This document shows, one piece after another, positions 45,933-55,588 of a stretch of DNA of 64,000 nt. How positions within the stretch are numbered: position 1 is the first letter of the stretch; the number at the start of each line of letters is the position of its first letter. Origin of the DNA: Melioribacteraceae bacterium (GTDB taxonomy: Bacteria; Bacteroidota; Ignavibacteria; Ignavibacteriales; Melioribacteraceae). Position numbers and translations under genes: made by a program. Under the pieces are notes generated by a model that was not told where the DNA came from, made no database searches, and saw only the letters and a program-made list of their open reading frames with translations. The stretch covers positions 3,628,424-3,692,423 of the forward strand of contig JAHBUP010000001.1 in NCBI GenBank assembly GCA_019638015.1, read 5' to 3'.

Positions 45933-47255
45933 CTAAACAATTAGCGCAAGTATCGCAAAGAGATCAATTATTAAAAGCATAGGTGTTACTTCTTCTTTTT
46001 TACCCGTGGCGATTTTTATTAAAGTCCAACTCAGAAATCCCCAAATAATTCCTTGGGTTATTGAATAAGTAAATGGAATTAACACCATTCCCAGAAACGC
46101 AGGTACGGCATCATCAAAACTGCTCCAATTAATTTTAGTTACCGGTGTCATCATAAAAACACCGACTAGTATTAACGCAGGAGCTGTTGCAATTGAAGGA
46201 ACAATTGATAAAAGCGGAGATAAGAACATAAAGGGTAAAAACAAAAATCCGGCTACAATAGCTGTAAAACCGGTTCTACCTCCCTCTTTAATCCCGGTTG
46301 CACTTTCGATATACGCTGTTCCCGCGCTTGTCCCAAATACTCCCGAAATAGTAGTCGAAAAGGCATCAACTAATAATGATTCTTTTACATTACGAGGCTC
46401 TCCATTTTTATCAACTAAGTTTGCGGCTTCGGCAACTCCAATAAAAGTTGAAAGCGAATCAAACATATCTGTAAATAAAAAAGAAAAGATTACGGGGAGA
46501 AGAGCAAATTGTAATGATCCGATCAAATCTAGTTTAAAGAATAAACTGAAATCGGGTGCTGAGAATATTCCCTTATAGGTTACAAGAGTTGATAAACCAT
46601 TATTAATTGCAGAAGCGTCGCCATACAATCTCCCTATTGGAATAGATAAAATTGTTGTAAAAATGATCCCAAGAATAATAGCTCCCTTAATTTTCTTTAC
46701 AACAAGGATACTCATAGCCATCAGACCAATAAGGAATGTAACAACTATCCAATTCATCTTTGCGATACTGACAAGTGTGACTGGATTATCAACAATAAAC
46801 TTCGCGTTTTCAAATCCTATAAATGTTATGAATATGCCAATGCCGGCAGCGATTGCGTATCTTAATTGTTTGGGAATAGCTTGAATAATTAACTTGCGCA
46901 CATTTATTATTGATAAAATTATAAACACAATTCCGCTCCAGAAAACAGCGCCAAGAGCAATTTCCCATTTAACACCCATCCCAATCACAACCGAGTAAGC
47001 AAAAAACGCATTGATCCCCATGCCCGGCGCAATTACAATTGGATTTTTTGCGTATATACCCATAGCTATACTGCTGAAAGCGCTTACTAAAACTGTAGCG
47101 GTTAAAACTCCTTCGAAAGGCATTCCCGTTGCAGAAATAATTGCGGGATTAACAACAATTATATACATCGTGGCTAAAAAGGTAGTTACACCGGCAAGAA
47201 TTTCCGTTTTAAAGTTTGTTTGATTTTCCCCAAACTTGAAGTACTTATCCATCAT
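45933..47255 (-). CDS. AzgA/NCS2-type purine permease
   Basis: 440 residues with about 13 membrane helices, of the adenine/guanine/hypoxanthine permease branch of the NCS2 (NAT) family. Marks are the start GENQTNFKTEILAGVTTFLAT with MYIIVVNPAII, the substrate-site helices GMGINAFFAYSVVIGMG and LFTDMFDSLSTFIGVAEAA, and GTSAGTAYIESATGIKEGGR. It probably takes up a purine base with protons. Two ATGs stand at the start. No purine riboswitch was recognised in the 263-bp gap upstream. Confidence 0.92.
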   Translation of the reverse strand: MMDKYFKFGENQTNFKTEILAGVTTFLATMYIIVVNPAIISATGMPFEGVLTATVLVSAFSSIAMGIYAKNPIVIAPGMGINAFFAYSVVIGMGVKWEIALGAVFWSGIVFIILSIINVRKLIIQAIPKQLRYAIAAGIGIFITFIGFENAKFIVDNPVTLVSIAKMNWIVVTFLIGLMAMSILVVKKIKGAIILGIIFTTILSIPIGRLYGDASAINNGLSTLVTYKGIFSAPDFSLFFKLDLIGSLQFALLPVIFSFLFTDMFDSLSTFIGVAEAANLVDKNGEPRNVKESLLVDAFSTTISGVFGTSAGTAYIESATGIKEGGRTGFTAIVAGFLFLPFMFLSPLLSIVPSIATAPALILVGVFMMTPVTKINWSSFDDAVPAFLGMVLIPFTYSITQGIIWGFLSWTLIKIATGKKEEVTPMLLIIDLFAILALIV

Positions 47256-47518
47256 TTCTCCAAATTGATGAAGAGTATTGTGATCTACAAATAATTCAGA
47301 TCCTTAATTGAAACTATGATAAAATTAATATTTGAGCAAATGTTTTGATTTTTCATGATAATTTAATTATGCAAGTAAAAATATTGTAGCAATAAAATAA
47401 TGAAACGGTTATTATTACTTAAAATCTTTTCATTTTACATGACAACGAATCTAATGCACCGGCCATCTATAGTTTTGCCTTTGAATTTTTTTCTAATTGA
47501 TCTTAATGGAGTAAATTT

Positions 47519-48883
47519 ATGCCTATTACAACATTGAATCCTGCAACGGGGAAAATTATTAAAGAATTTACCAGTCACACTTCAGAAGAAGTTAAAAGCT
47601 TCATTAATAATTCCCACAATACTTTTTTACAGTGGCGAAATACTGATTTTTCTGAGCGCAGGAGATTAATGAATTGCGCTTCCGAAATTTTAATGAAAGA
47701 CAAACAGAGGTATGGATCGATTTTAACTCTAGAAATGGGAAAACCAATAACACAAGCAATCGCCGAAGTAGAAAAATGCGCGTGGGTATGCAAGTATTAT
47801 GCGGATAATGCTGAAGAAATATTAAAGGAAGAGGTAATTAAAACAGATGCCTCTGAAAGTTATGTTCGGTTTGATCCACTTGGAGTTATACTTGCTGTAA
47901 TGCCCTGGAATTTTCCCTTTTGGCAAGTGTTTAGATTTGCCGCGCCAGCAATCATGGCCGGAAATACTGCATTGCTAAAACATGCAAGTAATGTACCTAT
48001 GAGTGCATTAGCCATTGAAGAAATATTTACCAAAGCAGGGTTCCCACCCAATGTTTTCACCACTCTCTTAATTGGTTCTAATCTTGTCGATGATTTAATT
48101 TCAGATCCCTTAGTAAAAGCTGTTACTTTAACCGGGAGCGAGCCTGCTGGAAAACATGTAGCGCAACTTTGCGGGACAAACTTAAAAAAGACTGTTTTAG
48201 AATTAGGGGGAAGTGATCCATTTATAGTACTTGATAATGCGAATATTGATAATGCCGTTAATGTGGCTGTAACTGCACGAATCATAAATAATGGTCAGAG
48301 TTGCATTGCCGCAAAAAGATTTATAGTAGTTGATTCTGTATTTGATGAGTTTAAAGAGTTATTCGTGAAGAGAATGAATAGTATTGTTGTGGGAGATCCT
48401 ATGAATTCAAATACTGAACTTGGACCAATTGCACGAGAAGATTTACTATATGAACTTGAGGAACAGGTGAAAAAATCTGTTGAATTAGGAGCTGAAATTC
48501 TATGTGGTGGAAAAATTATTAAGCGTGAAGGATTCTACTTTGAGCCTACTATACTTTCTAATCTAAAAAAAGGAATGCCAGCTTATGATGATGAAATATT
48601 TGGTCCTGTCGCAAGTTTAATTCATGTTAATGATGAGGGTGACGCAATTAAAATTGCTAACGATTCTCTATTTGGGCTTGGTGCATCAATATGGACTTCA
48701 GACATTAATAAAGCGAAAATTTTTGCCAAGCAGATTGAATCGGGCTCAGTGTTTATAAATGGAATGGTTAAATCTGATCCACGACTTCCATTTGGAGGAA
48801 TTAAAAATTCTGGTTATGGAAGAGAACTCTCTAATTATGGAATAAAAGAATTTTTGAACATAAAAACTGTATGGATTAAATAA
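47519..48883 (+). CDS. NAD(P)-dependent aldehyde dehydrogenase, succinate-semialdehyde dehydrogenase-like
   Basis: 454 residues. Catalytic Cys262 is in NNGQSCIAAKRF and Glu228 in LELGGSDPFIV. The substrate channel NPW-type motif is VMPWNFPFWQ and the cofactor motif TGSEPAGK. The shorter length and FIVLDNANIDNAV place it with the Sad/YneI-type succinate-semialdehyde dehydrogenases rather than GabD. Putrescine breakdown could supply the substrate via 4-aminobutyrate, but the link to the agu genes 5 kb away is inference. The gene stands alone, divergent from the purine permease. Confidence 0.88.
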   Translation: MPITTLNPATGKIIKEFTSHTSEEVKSFINNSHNTFLQWRNTDFSERRRLMNCASEILMKDKQRYGSILTLEMGKPITQAIAEVEKCAWVCKYYADNAEEILKEEVIKTDASESYVRFDPLGVILAVMPWNFPFWQVFRFAAPAIMAGNTALLKHASNVPMSALAIEEIFTKAGFPPNVFTTLLIGSNLVDDLISDPLVKAVTLTGSEPAGKHVAQLCGTNLKKTVLELGGSDPFIVLDNANIDNAVNVAVTARIINNGQSCIAAKRFIVVDSVFDEFKELFVKRMNSIVVGDPMNSNTELGPIAREDLLYELEEQVKKSVELGAEILCGGKIIKREGFYFEPTILSNLKKGMPAYDDEIFGPVASLIHVNDEGDAIKIANDSLFGLGASIWTSDINKAKIFAKQIESGSVFINGMVKSDPRLPFGGIKNSGYGRELSNYGIKEFLNIKTVWIK

Positions 48884-48962
48884 CAAATTTTTGTGTTGCT
48901 TGTTCAACTATATTTTTTTGTTTTTGAATCTTTTTTATTAAAAATAAAATGAGGTTACTGTA

Positions 48963-49727
48963 ATGAAAATTAAATTTTATACAAAAAATTTACTTACTAT
49001 TTATTTCTTATCTACAATTGTTTTGATATCAGGGTGTTCAACTCAGAAGCATACTTTGAGTAATTGGAGATCAAATAATGTATCTGTTGATGGAGACATT
49101 TCAGATTGGAATAATGCAATAAAAAAAGAAGAAGGGAAAAATTATTCACTTGGCATCTCTAATGATGATAAATTCTTTTATCTATTACTCACAACAGATA
49201 ACAGAATGACGATGATGCAAATGCTACGGAATGGTATTACAATCTGGATTAAACCTTATGGATATGATAAAGATGTGTTTGGCATCAAATATCCAATTGC
49301 AAAGCAAACTGATTTAGCAGAGCTGAGAGGGGTGAATCGAGATATGTTGAATCCGGCTAATCTTGAAAACCTATTCAAATCATTTTTAGATAAACAAAAT
49401 GAGCTGGAGATTATAAATCCAGACAAATACCCAATTGCCGCAATGCCGATTGAAAATAATATGGGAATTAAAGCAAAGCTTGGATACAGCAATCAAAATT
49501 TTGTTTATGAATTGCAGATACCTTTAATGGTAACTGATGATCATCAATTTGCATTAGGTACCTTACCGGGTGAAGATTTTGGTATTCGGATTGAGGTTGA
49601 TGAATTTAAATTTGGCGGGATGGGACAAGGCAGCGGGATGCGCCAGGGGACAAACATGATGCCCCGTGCATTTCAAATGCCAGAAGCAATTAATCATTCA
49701 ATAGATATTAAATTAGGTAAAAATTAA
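48963..49727 (+). CDS. Lipoprotein with CBM9/DOMON-like domain
   Basis: 254 residues. The lipoprotein signal ends ISGC (Cys25). After the lipobox, VDGDISDWNNAI and DKFFYLLLTTDN are the opening strands typical of CBM9-like/DOMON domains. The end is Gly/Met-rich (GGMGQGSGMRQGTNMMPRA). Carbohydrate or haem binding is possible for such domains; none is shown. It is 79 bases downstream of the aldehyde dehydrogenase gene. Confidence 0.7.
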   Translation: MKIKFYTKNLLTIYFLSTIVLISGCSTQKHTLSNWRSNNVSVDGDISDWNNAIKKEEGKNYSLGISNDDKFFYLLLTTDNRMTMMQMLRNGITIWIKPYGYDKDVFGIKYPIAKQTDLAELRGVNRDMLNPANLENLFKSFLDKQNELEIINPDKYPIAAMPIENNMGIKAKLGYSNQNFVYELQIPLMVTDDHQFALGTLPGEDFGIRIEVDEFKFGGMGQGSGMRQGTNMMPRAFQMPEAINHSIDIKLGKN

Positions 49728-49750
49728 GAATAGTCTCGCTAAAAAGATTG

Positions 49751-49783
49751 TGTCTCTGTAGTATTCTTAATACCACAGAGACA
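49751..49783. terminator. Hairpin between convergent genes (possible terminator)
   Basis: TGTCTCTGT (49751-49759) pairs with ACAGAGACA (49775-49783), and the inner GTATT/AATAC also pair around one mismatch. There is no immediate T-tract on the plus strand; on the minus strand a TTTTT follows about ten bases later. It lies between the CBM9-like gene and alaS, both of which end here. Confidence 0.5.
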
Positions 49784-49804
49784 TGTAATAATTATTATAA
49801 GTAA

Positions 49805-52408
49805 TTAAAACAATTTGGATACTGCGTCCAGAGCGTCATCAATTTTTGAAACATCTTTTCCTCCGGCAGTTGCCAAATGAGGTTTACCGCCCCCATTTCC
49901 GCCAACAATTTTAGCAATTTCTTTTACGATGTTACCGGCAAGAAGCTTTTTCTCTTTAATTAAATCATCTGAAACAACAGCCACAATACCAACTTTTCCT
50001 TCCAACTCAGCTATAAGAACTCCAATACCGCTCTTTGCTTTCTCGCGAAGTTCATCCCCCATTGATTTTAACTCATCCATACTCGAGGCATCAACTCTTC
50101 CCTTATAAATATTAATTCCACTAATTATTTGGGGTGATGTGAAAATAACATCCAGACCACCCAGTTTTTCTTTCAATTTAAATTCTGCCAATTCTTTCTC
50201 AATTTTTTTCTTCTCCTCACTTAATTGATTCATTCTCAATTCTAAATTCTCAATTTTTTTCTGCTGATCTTCGAGATACTTTTCAACGCCTGATCCCGTT
50301 ACAGCTTCAATTCTTCTTACTCCGCTCGCAATTGATGATTCACTTAATATTTTGAATAAGCCAATCTGTGAACTGTTTTGAACATGAGTACCTCCGCAGA
50401 ATTCCATTGTATACTCGCCAAACTGAACAACATTAACTTTATCCCCATATTTATCACCAAAAAACATTAATGCCCCCATTTTTTTTGCTTCTTCAAATGG
50501 AGTATCGCGGTGATGAATTAAAGGATAATTTTGCCGCAGTTTTTCATTTACATTTTTTTCTATCTCATGTAATTGTGCTTCGCTGACTTTTTCATAATGG
50601 GAAAAATCGAAGCGTAAATATTCCGGCCCCACATAAGAACCCGATTGCTGAACATGATTTCCTAATATTTGTCTTAATGCTTTATGCAAAAAATGAGTTG
50701 CCGAATGGTTTCTCATAATATCCCACCTGCGCTGAGAATCAACAATTGCTGTTACCTCAGCTCCAAGTTTCAGATCAACCAAGTTCGGATTATCTAAAAC
50801 ATGAACAATTTGCCCATTAATTTTTGATAATCCGTTTACTGCTAATCTTTCTCTACCAATTACAATCCATCCATGATCGTCGGTCTGTCCGCCGCTTTCA
50901 GCATAAAAAGGTGTATGATCAAGTATAACAAAGGATGTAGTTCCTTCATTTTTTAGTCCAATTATTATAGCATTCGAAGTTAAACTTTCATAACCAGTAA
51001 AAATTGTTTGTTCATCATTCAGCAGTTCAAAATCTTTTGCGCTTTCAACAACCGCATGAGCGGATGAAATTTTATCTTTTGTAGATTTTCTCGCTCTCTC
51101 TTTTTGATCATTCATCAATTTCTCAAAGCCTGCCTCATCGATCGAAAATCCATGCTCTCTAGCCATAACCGCCGTTAAATCAACAGGGAATCCGAATGTA
51201 TCATAAAGTTTAAATACATCTTCTCCCGATATTGTTTTTTCATTTTTCTCTTCTAATTTTTTCACGAGCACTTCAAAGAGATCAATTCCTCTATCAAGAG
51301 TGGAGTTAAAGCTCTCTTCCTCAGCTTTAATTATTTTTTCAATAGTTGTTTGATTCTCTTTTATCTCCGGGAACACGTGTGAAAAATTATTTACTACTAT
51401 ATCAACCAGCTTGAATAAAAATGGTTCATTCAAATTAAGATTACGACCATATCGAGCTGCGCGGCGCAATAATCTTCTTAAAACATAACCGCGCCCATCA
51501 TTCCCCGGCGTGGCTCCATCGCCAACTGCAAAGGTTAATGTGCGAATATGATCCGCGATAACTCTCATCGCAACATTTGTTTTTCCGACTGTACTCTTAT
51601 CATCGGCAGGAAGTGAATAGTCATATTTTATATTAGCCAGTTTTTCAATCGCATTTATTATTGGTGTGAATACATCGGTATCATAATTGGAATCTTTATT
51701 TTGAAGAACAGCGCAAACTCGTTCAAAGCCCATTCCAGTATCAACATGCTTAGCCGGTAATTCATGAAGTTTACCGTTTTCATCTCTATTATATTGAATA
51801 AATACAAGATTCCATATTTCAATGCATTTTGGGGAACCAGCATTTACCAAATGTGCGGCATTCAAATCATCACTTAAATTAATGTGAATCTCCGAGCAGG
51901 GCCCGCATGGACCACTATCTCCCATTTCCCAGAAGTTATCTTTTTCGGCAAACTTTAAGATATGATTTGGATCGATATCTGTTTCTGATTTCCAAAACTC
52001 TAAGGCCTCATCATCAGTTTTATATACAGTAGCCCAAATTCTTTCTTTAGGCAATTTCCATACTTCAGTCAATAATTCCCAAGCCCATTTAATAGCTTCT
52101 TTTTTATAATAATCTCCGAATGACCAGTTACCCAGCATTTCAAAGAAGGTATGGTGATAAGTATCGTGTCCAACTTCCTCGAGATCATTATGCTTACCCG
52201 AAACCCGAATACATTTTTGGGTATCTGCGGCACGTTTATAATCTCTGCTTCCGGTACCAAGAAATAAATCTTTAAATTGATTCATTCCCGCATTTGTGAA
52301 TAGCAAGGTTGGGTCGCCATGAGGAACAACAGGAGCGCTGGTGACTATTTTATGATCTTTATTTTTAAAGAAATTTAAGAATTGTTCTCTTATTTGGTTC
52401 GAAGTCAT
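49805..52408 (-). CDS. alaS: Alanyl-tRNA synthetase
   Basis: 867 residues, full length. The class II catalytic core at the N-terminus has FTNAGMNQFKDLFLG and KHNDLEEVGHDTYHHTFFEM. The editing domain has zinc ligands in HSATHFLHKALR and CGGTHVQNSSQIG. The oligomerisation/C-Ala domain is coiled-coil rich and ends with GGNGGGKPHLATAGGKD. It charges tRNA-Ala in the cytoplasm. It is divergent from the sigma factor gene with a 209-bp gap. Confidence 0.98.
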   Translation of the reverse strand: MTSNQIREQFLNFFKNKDHKIVTSAPVVPHGDPTLLFTNAGMNQFKDLFLGTGSRDYKRAADTQKCIRVSGKHNDLEEVGHDTYHHTFFEMLGNWSFGDYYKKEAIKWAWELLTEVWKLPKERIWATVYKTDDEALEFWKSETDIDPNHILKFAEKDNFWEMGDSGPCGPCSEIHINLSDDLNAAHLVNAGSPKCIEIWNLVFIQYNRDENGKLHELPAKHVDTGMGFERVCAVLQNKDSNYDTDVFTPIINAIEKLANIKYDYSLPADDKSTVGKTNVAMRVIADHIRTLTFAVGDGATPGNDGRGYVLRRLLRRAARYGRNLNLNEPFLFKLVDIVVNNFSHVFPEIKENQTTIEKIIKAEEESFNSTLDRGIDLFEVLVKKLEEKNEKTISGEDVFKLYDTFGFPVDLTAVMAREHGFSIDEAGFEKLMNDQKERARKSTKDKISSAHAVVESAKDFELLNDEQTIFTGYESLTSNAIIIGLKNEGTTSFVILDHTPFYAESGGQTDDHGWIVIGRERLAVNGLSKINGQIVHVLDNPNLVDLKLGAEVTAIVDSQRRWDIMRNHSATHFLHKALRQILGNHVQQSGSYVGPEYLRFDFSHYEKVSEAQLHEIEKNVNEKLRQNYPLIHHRDTPFEEAKKMGALMFFGDKYGDKVNVVQFGEYTMEFCGGTHVQNSSQIGLFKILSESSIASGVRRIEAVTGSGVEKYLEDQQKKIENLELRMNQLSEEKKKIEKELAEFKLKEKLGGLDVIFTSPQIISGINIYKGRVDASSMDELKSMGDELREKAKSGIGVLIAELEGKVGIVAVVSDDLIKEKKLLAGNIVKEIAKIVGGNGGGKPHLATAGGKDVSKIDDALDAVSKLF

Positions 52409-52617
52409 AGCCTTTTCTATTTTTTATTGGGGCTAAATATAAGAAAATCAGATAAAGCTTTCATTCAAAGAGAAAATTTACTTGAGTTCATCTCGCAATT
52501 CCCATAATATTTATGTCAAAGTTTGTACAGATAATGTTTATTGGTGTAATCTGCCTTGTTATTTTCTAATAGTAATGATACTTTTAGAGCGATAATTTTA
52601 AAAAAGTTGGTACCGAA

Positions 52618-53196
52618 TTGAGCAAGTTTAGAGAATTATCTGATTTGGAATTAATGAGAGAGATTTCGCAATTCGAATCTCGTGCGCTGGAGGAGTTGTA
52701 CGACAGATATTCTCCTTTGCTCTATACTATAATTAAAAAAATTGCCCCCGATGAAATAATCGCCAATCAAATTATAGTTGAAGTATTCGTTATTATTTGG
52801 CGTAAAGCTGGCCGTTTTGATTTCCACTCAGGAAATGTTTATACCTGGCTTGTTACCCTTACGCGGAACAAAGCAATTGATACACTTAGACGTGAAAGAG
52901 CAGCGCAATCAACTGTTCAATTTTATGATGATGATTATGAGGATTATTTTATCCTTCCGACTTTTACAAAAGGAATGGATGCACTCGATTTCAAAACAGC
53001 GCAAACACTCAAACCGAAAATTGAAAAATCCTTGGCAAAATTAACCGATACTCAGAAATATGTGCTTCACCTGGCCTATTATGAAGGATATACTGCAGAT
53101 GAAATCTCAGATAGATTAAATGTTCCGGTTGAAACGGTAAGGGGTAAAGTAATGACCGCCCTCCACAGTTTAAGAGACTTTCTTGTGAAGGAATGA
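52618..53196 (+). CDS. ECF-family RNA polymerase sigma factor
   Basis: 192 residues. Region 2 (ALEELYDRYSPLLYTIIKKI and NVYTWLVTLTRNKAIDTLRR) and region 4 (TDTQKYVLHLAYYEGYTADE, ISDRLNVPVETVRGKV) are intact. The start is TTG at 52618: there is no ATG in frame before the conserved N-terminus, and the next ATG (Met14) would cut the first helix. The gene overlaps the anti-sigma gene by ATGA, so the two are coupled, in the SigK/RskA style. Confidence 0.9.
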   Translation: MSKFRELSDLELMREISQFESRALEELYDRYSPLLYTIIKKIAPDEIIANQIIVEVFVIIWRKAGRFDFHSGNVYTWLVTLTRNKAIDTLRRERAAQSTVQFYDDDYEDYFILPTFTKGMDALDFKTAQTLKPKIEKSLAKLTDTQKYVLHLAYYEGYTADEISDRLNVPVETVRGKVMTALHSLRDFLVKE

Positions 53197-54350
53197 TTAA
53201 TATGGCCGATAAAATTATACATGAAATGATTTCTGCCTTTGCCGCCGGCTGTATTGATAAAGAGAACTTTATTCAGTTTAAGGATTATGTTAAAGCTGGT
53301 GGAGAACTTCCTGAAGGGGAACTTGGAGAATTACAGAATATTGTGGCCATGATTCCAATAATTTTAGATCTGGAAAATCCCGATGCAAAGTTAAAGGATA
53401 CAGTTGCTAAAAAACTTATAGGGATGAAGGATGAGTTTAAAACTAAGATTATTAATGAGAGAAAAACTGCACTAACCTCAACTTTTCAATCGGGTAATGT
53501 TCCCCCTGTTGTAAGACCAAAACAGAATACACTAACATTTGTAAGCCGAAGCAAGTCGGGTACTAGCAAAGAATTTAATTTTGATGAAGATCAGATTAAG
53601 CTTCCTGTAACCGGAACTAAAAACTTTTTACGAATGAATCCTCCGTCGTTAGGTGGTACCGGTTTTGATAAATTTCAAGAAAGCAGGAAAGTTGAGGAAG
53701 AGGCTCCCGTAAAATCTCCAACCATAGACCCAGTTACCGAACCGATATCACCTCAAAAAGAAGATTCACCAACTATTGTTTATAAAAAAGAGACCCCTTT
53801 ATTAAGTATAATTGCTTTAGTTGCAGCAATTGTTACTGGTAGTATTAGTATTCTTTATACATTTTATTCAACGGGTAAAATAGAGAAGGAAATTCAAGGA
53901 TTAAAAACTGATTATGTTTCTCTGCAGACCAAATTAAATTCATCCAGTGATTTTATTAAAAATTATTCTGCCATAATCGATTTCTTTAACTACGAAGATA
54001 TTTCCACCTATACTTTTACAAGCATTGATCCCCTTGAAAAAGCTTCAGCTAGATTATTGGTTTCTTTTAGGATGAAGGAGGCATTACTTCAATTAAAAGG
54101 GGTTAAAGAATTGCCATCGAGTCAAAAATACCAATTGTGGATTTTTTCAAATGGACAGCCCTATTCATTAGGGACATACACTACTAATAATAATCTATAC
54201 CAAAAATCAAACGACTTCCCTGCTATACCAAAAGAGCAGGTTGAATCATTCAGAATTACAATTGAACAAGCTGAGGGTGCCGCTACTCCTTCTCCAAATA
54301 CTTATTTAATAAGTACTGTTGAAGTACCGAGAACCGGAAGATATCGCTAA
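53193..54350 (+). CDS. Membrane anti-sigma factor, RskA-like
   Basis: 385 residues. The N-terminal helical part (about 1-70, IHEMISAFAAGCIDKENFIQ) should bind the sigma factor, though the usual zinc-binding HxxxCxxC is absent. A long polar linker and a single membrane span (about 205-227, IALVAAIVTGSISILYTFY) follow. The extracytoplasmic C-terminus has the RskA-type end KYQLWIFSNGQPYSLGTY with SFRITIEQAEGA. It starts inside the sigma factor stop codon. Its stop abuts the stop of the convergent membrane gene with no base in between. Confidence 0.82.
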   Translation: MINMADKIIHEMISAFAAGCIDKENFIQFKDYVKAGGELPEGELGELQNIVAMIPIILDLENPDAKLKDTVAKKLIGMKDEFKTKIINERKTALTSTFQSGNVPPVVRPKQNTLTFVSRSKSGTSKEFNFDEDQIKLPVTGTKNFLRMNPPSLGGTGFDKFQESRKVEEEAPVKSPTIDPVTEPISPQKEDSPTIVYKKETPLLSIIALVAAIVTGSISILYTFYSTGKIEKEIQGLKTDYVSLQTKLNSSSDFIKNYSAIIDFFNYEDISTYTFTSIDPLEKASARLLVSFRMKEALLQLKGVKELPSSQKYQLWIFSNGQPYSLGTYTTNNNLYQKSNDFPAIPKEQVESFRITIEQAEGAATPSPNTYLISTVEVPRTGRYR

Positions 54351-54860
54351 TTACTTTTTTCTTCTTATAAACAGAATTATCCCCAATACCATTAAGAAAA
54401 CCGGCCAAAAAATTTCGAATAAATCTGCAATAATATTTACATAACGGAATAAACCATACTCATTAAATATTGTTAATGTTAAATATCCTAAAAGAATTGA
54501 ACCAAGAGCTGAAATCAAAAAAGTTGTTTGACGCAAATCGTTCAAATACAACATCAACATTGTCCCCGCAAATACAAAGAATATTGAAATAATTATTACT
54601 TCTCGAACTTTTAGAATTTCATTTGAATCAATTACGTATAGAAAAATGCATACAAAAAATACTATTGATGATATTACTAATATGTCTTTTCGGTTATCCT
54701 CAAAAGCGAAAAAAGTGGTAATAATACTCCAGATTACAAGAGGAATTGTTATTAATATATTGCCACGCCATAATACAACTCCAATCGTGTCCAATAGGTA
54801 AATTAACCCAAACAAAAACAATGAAACGGCAGTAATTAAATTATATTTCTTATTTAACAT
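54351..54860 (-). CDS. Multi-span membrane protein, LiaF/DUF5668-like
   Basis: 169 residues from the ATG at 54860 (18 earlier residues in frame are unlikely). It has five or six membrane spans, ending FWPVFLMVLGIILFIRRKK, the FWP-x-LLxxG phrase common in LiaF-type and DUF5668 membrane proteins. It overlaps the end of the PspC gene by 11 bases and is read with it. A role in membrane stress signalling is inferred from that neighbour. Confidence 0.7.
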   Translation of the reverse strand: MLNKKYNLITAVSLFLFGLIYLLDTIGVVLWRGNILITIPLVIWSIITTFFAFEDNRKDILVISSIVFFVCIFLYVIDSNEILKVREVIIISIFFVFAGTMLMLYLNDLRQTTFLISALGSILLGYLTLTIFNEYGLFRYVNIIADLFEIFWPVFLMVLGIILFIRRKK

Positions 54861-55539
54861 TATTATCGATTCCATGTGTTGTGGATACCGCAAGCAAAAT
54901 ATATAGGAATGCAAAAATTCCTAAGGTTAACAAAGAACAAATAACGAAGAGTACTCTAATGATATCGGTGCTTATTGATGTGTAATCGCTCAAACCCTTG
55001 CACACACCAAAAATTAATTTACCTTCATTAACTTTATTAAAGAATGGATAAGTTTTATTATTAGGGAAAAAAGAACTTTCATCACTAGCATAAAGGTAAA
55101 TGGCTGCAGAAATGGCAGTTACGGCAACAAGCCAATCATTTTTAATTATAAGTAGATGATTGCCGTCATTAAGTCCTAAAATACTTAATGCAAAATAAGT
55201 ACCTATAAGTAGTAAAATTCCGCTTAAAACGACTTTTGTGTTTTCCTTTCTGAGTAAAATTAATTCCGTTTCAGAAAGTGTGAAATTTCCTTTTTCTTTT
55301 GGTATAATAAGCGCGGCAATTATATAAATTAAAATTGGCAGACTTCCAAACAATGTTGATAAGATTACGAGAAGTCGTACATTACCTGGATCAACACTAA
55401 AATAGCGAGCAGTTCCAGCACAAACTCCAGCTATAACAACATTTGAATTTGATCTTAGAAAACTGCGGGATTTATATTCTGGCTCGCCTTCATTTTCATT
55501 AAATATATTTCCCGGATCAAAACTATTTTCATCACTCAT
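54850..55539 (-). CDS. Double PspC-domain membrane protein
   Basis: 229 residues. It has two PspC domains: the first (about 24-84) has NVVIAGVCAGTARYFSVDPG and LPILIYIIAALIIPKEKG. The second (about 168-224) has KLIFGVCKGLSDYTSISTDI and FAFLYILLAVST. Two or three extra spans lie between them. PspC domains sense or counter membrane damage. It is read together with the LiaF-like gene and converges on the ECF sigma/anti-sigma pair. Confidence 0.85.
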   Translation of the reverse strand: MSDENSFDPGNIFNENEGEPEYKSRSFLRSNSNVVIAGVCAGTARYFSVDPGNVRLLVILSTLFGSLPILIYIIAALIIPKEKGNFTLSETELILLRKENTKVVLSGILLLIGTYFALSILGLNDGNHLLIIKNDWLVAVTAISAAIYLYASDESSFFPNNKTYPFFNKVNEGKLIFGVCKGLSDYTSISTDIIRVLFVICSLLTLGIFAFLYILLAVSTTHGIDNNVK

Positions 55540-55588
55540 TTGTTAGTCTATTCATATTTAAATTTGAGAGAGCCGCCTAATAAATTAA

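Noticed and set aside
47256..47518. Possible purine riboswitch upstream of the purine permease
   Set aside because: The minus-strand leader was read for the conserved purine aptamer core; none was seen, and the gap is simply AT-rich.
47860..48285. 141-residue open frame on the minus strand
   Set aside because: It lies wholly inside the aldehyde dehydrogenase gene, which has all catalytic motifs; the reverse frame has no protein-like features.
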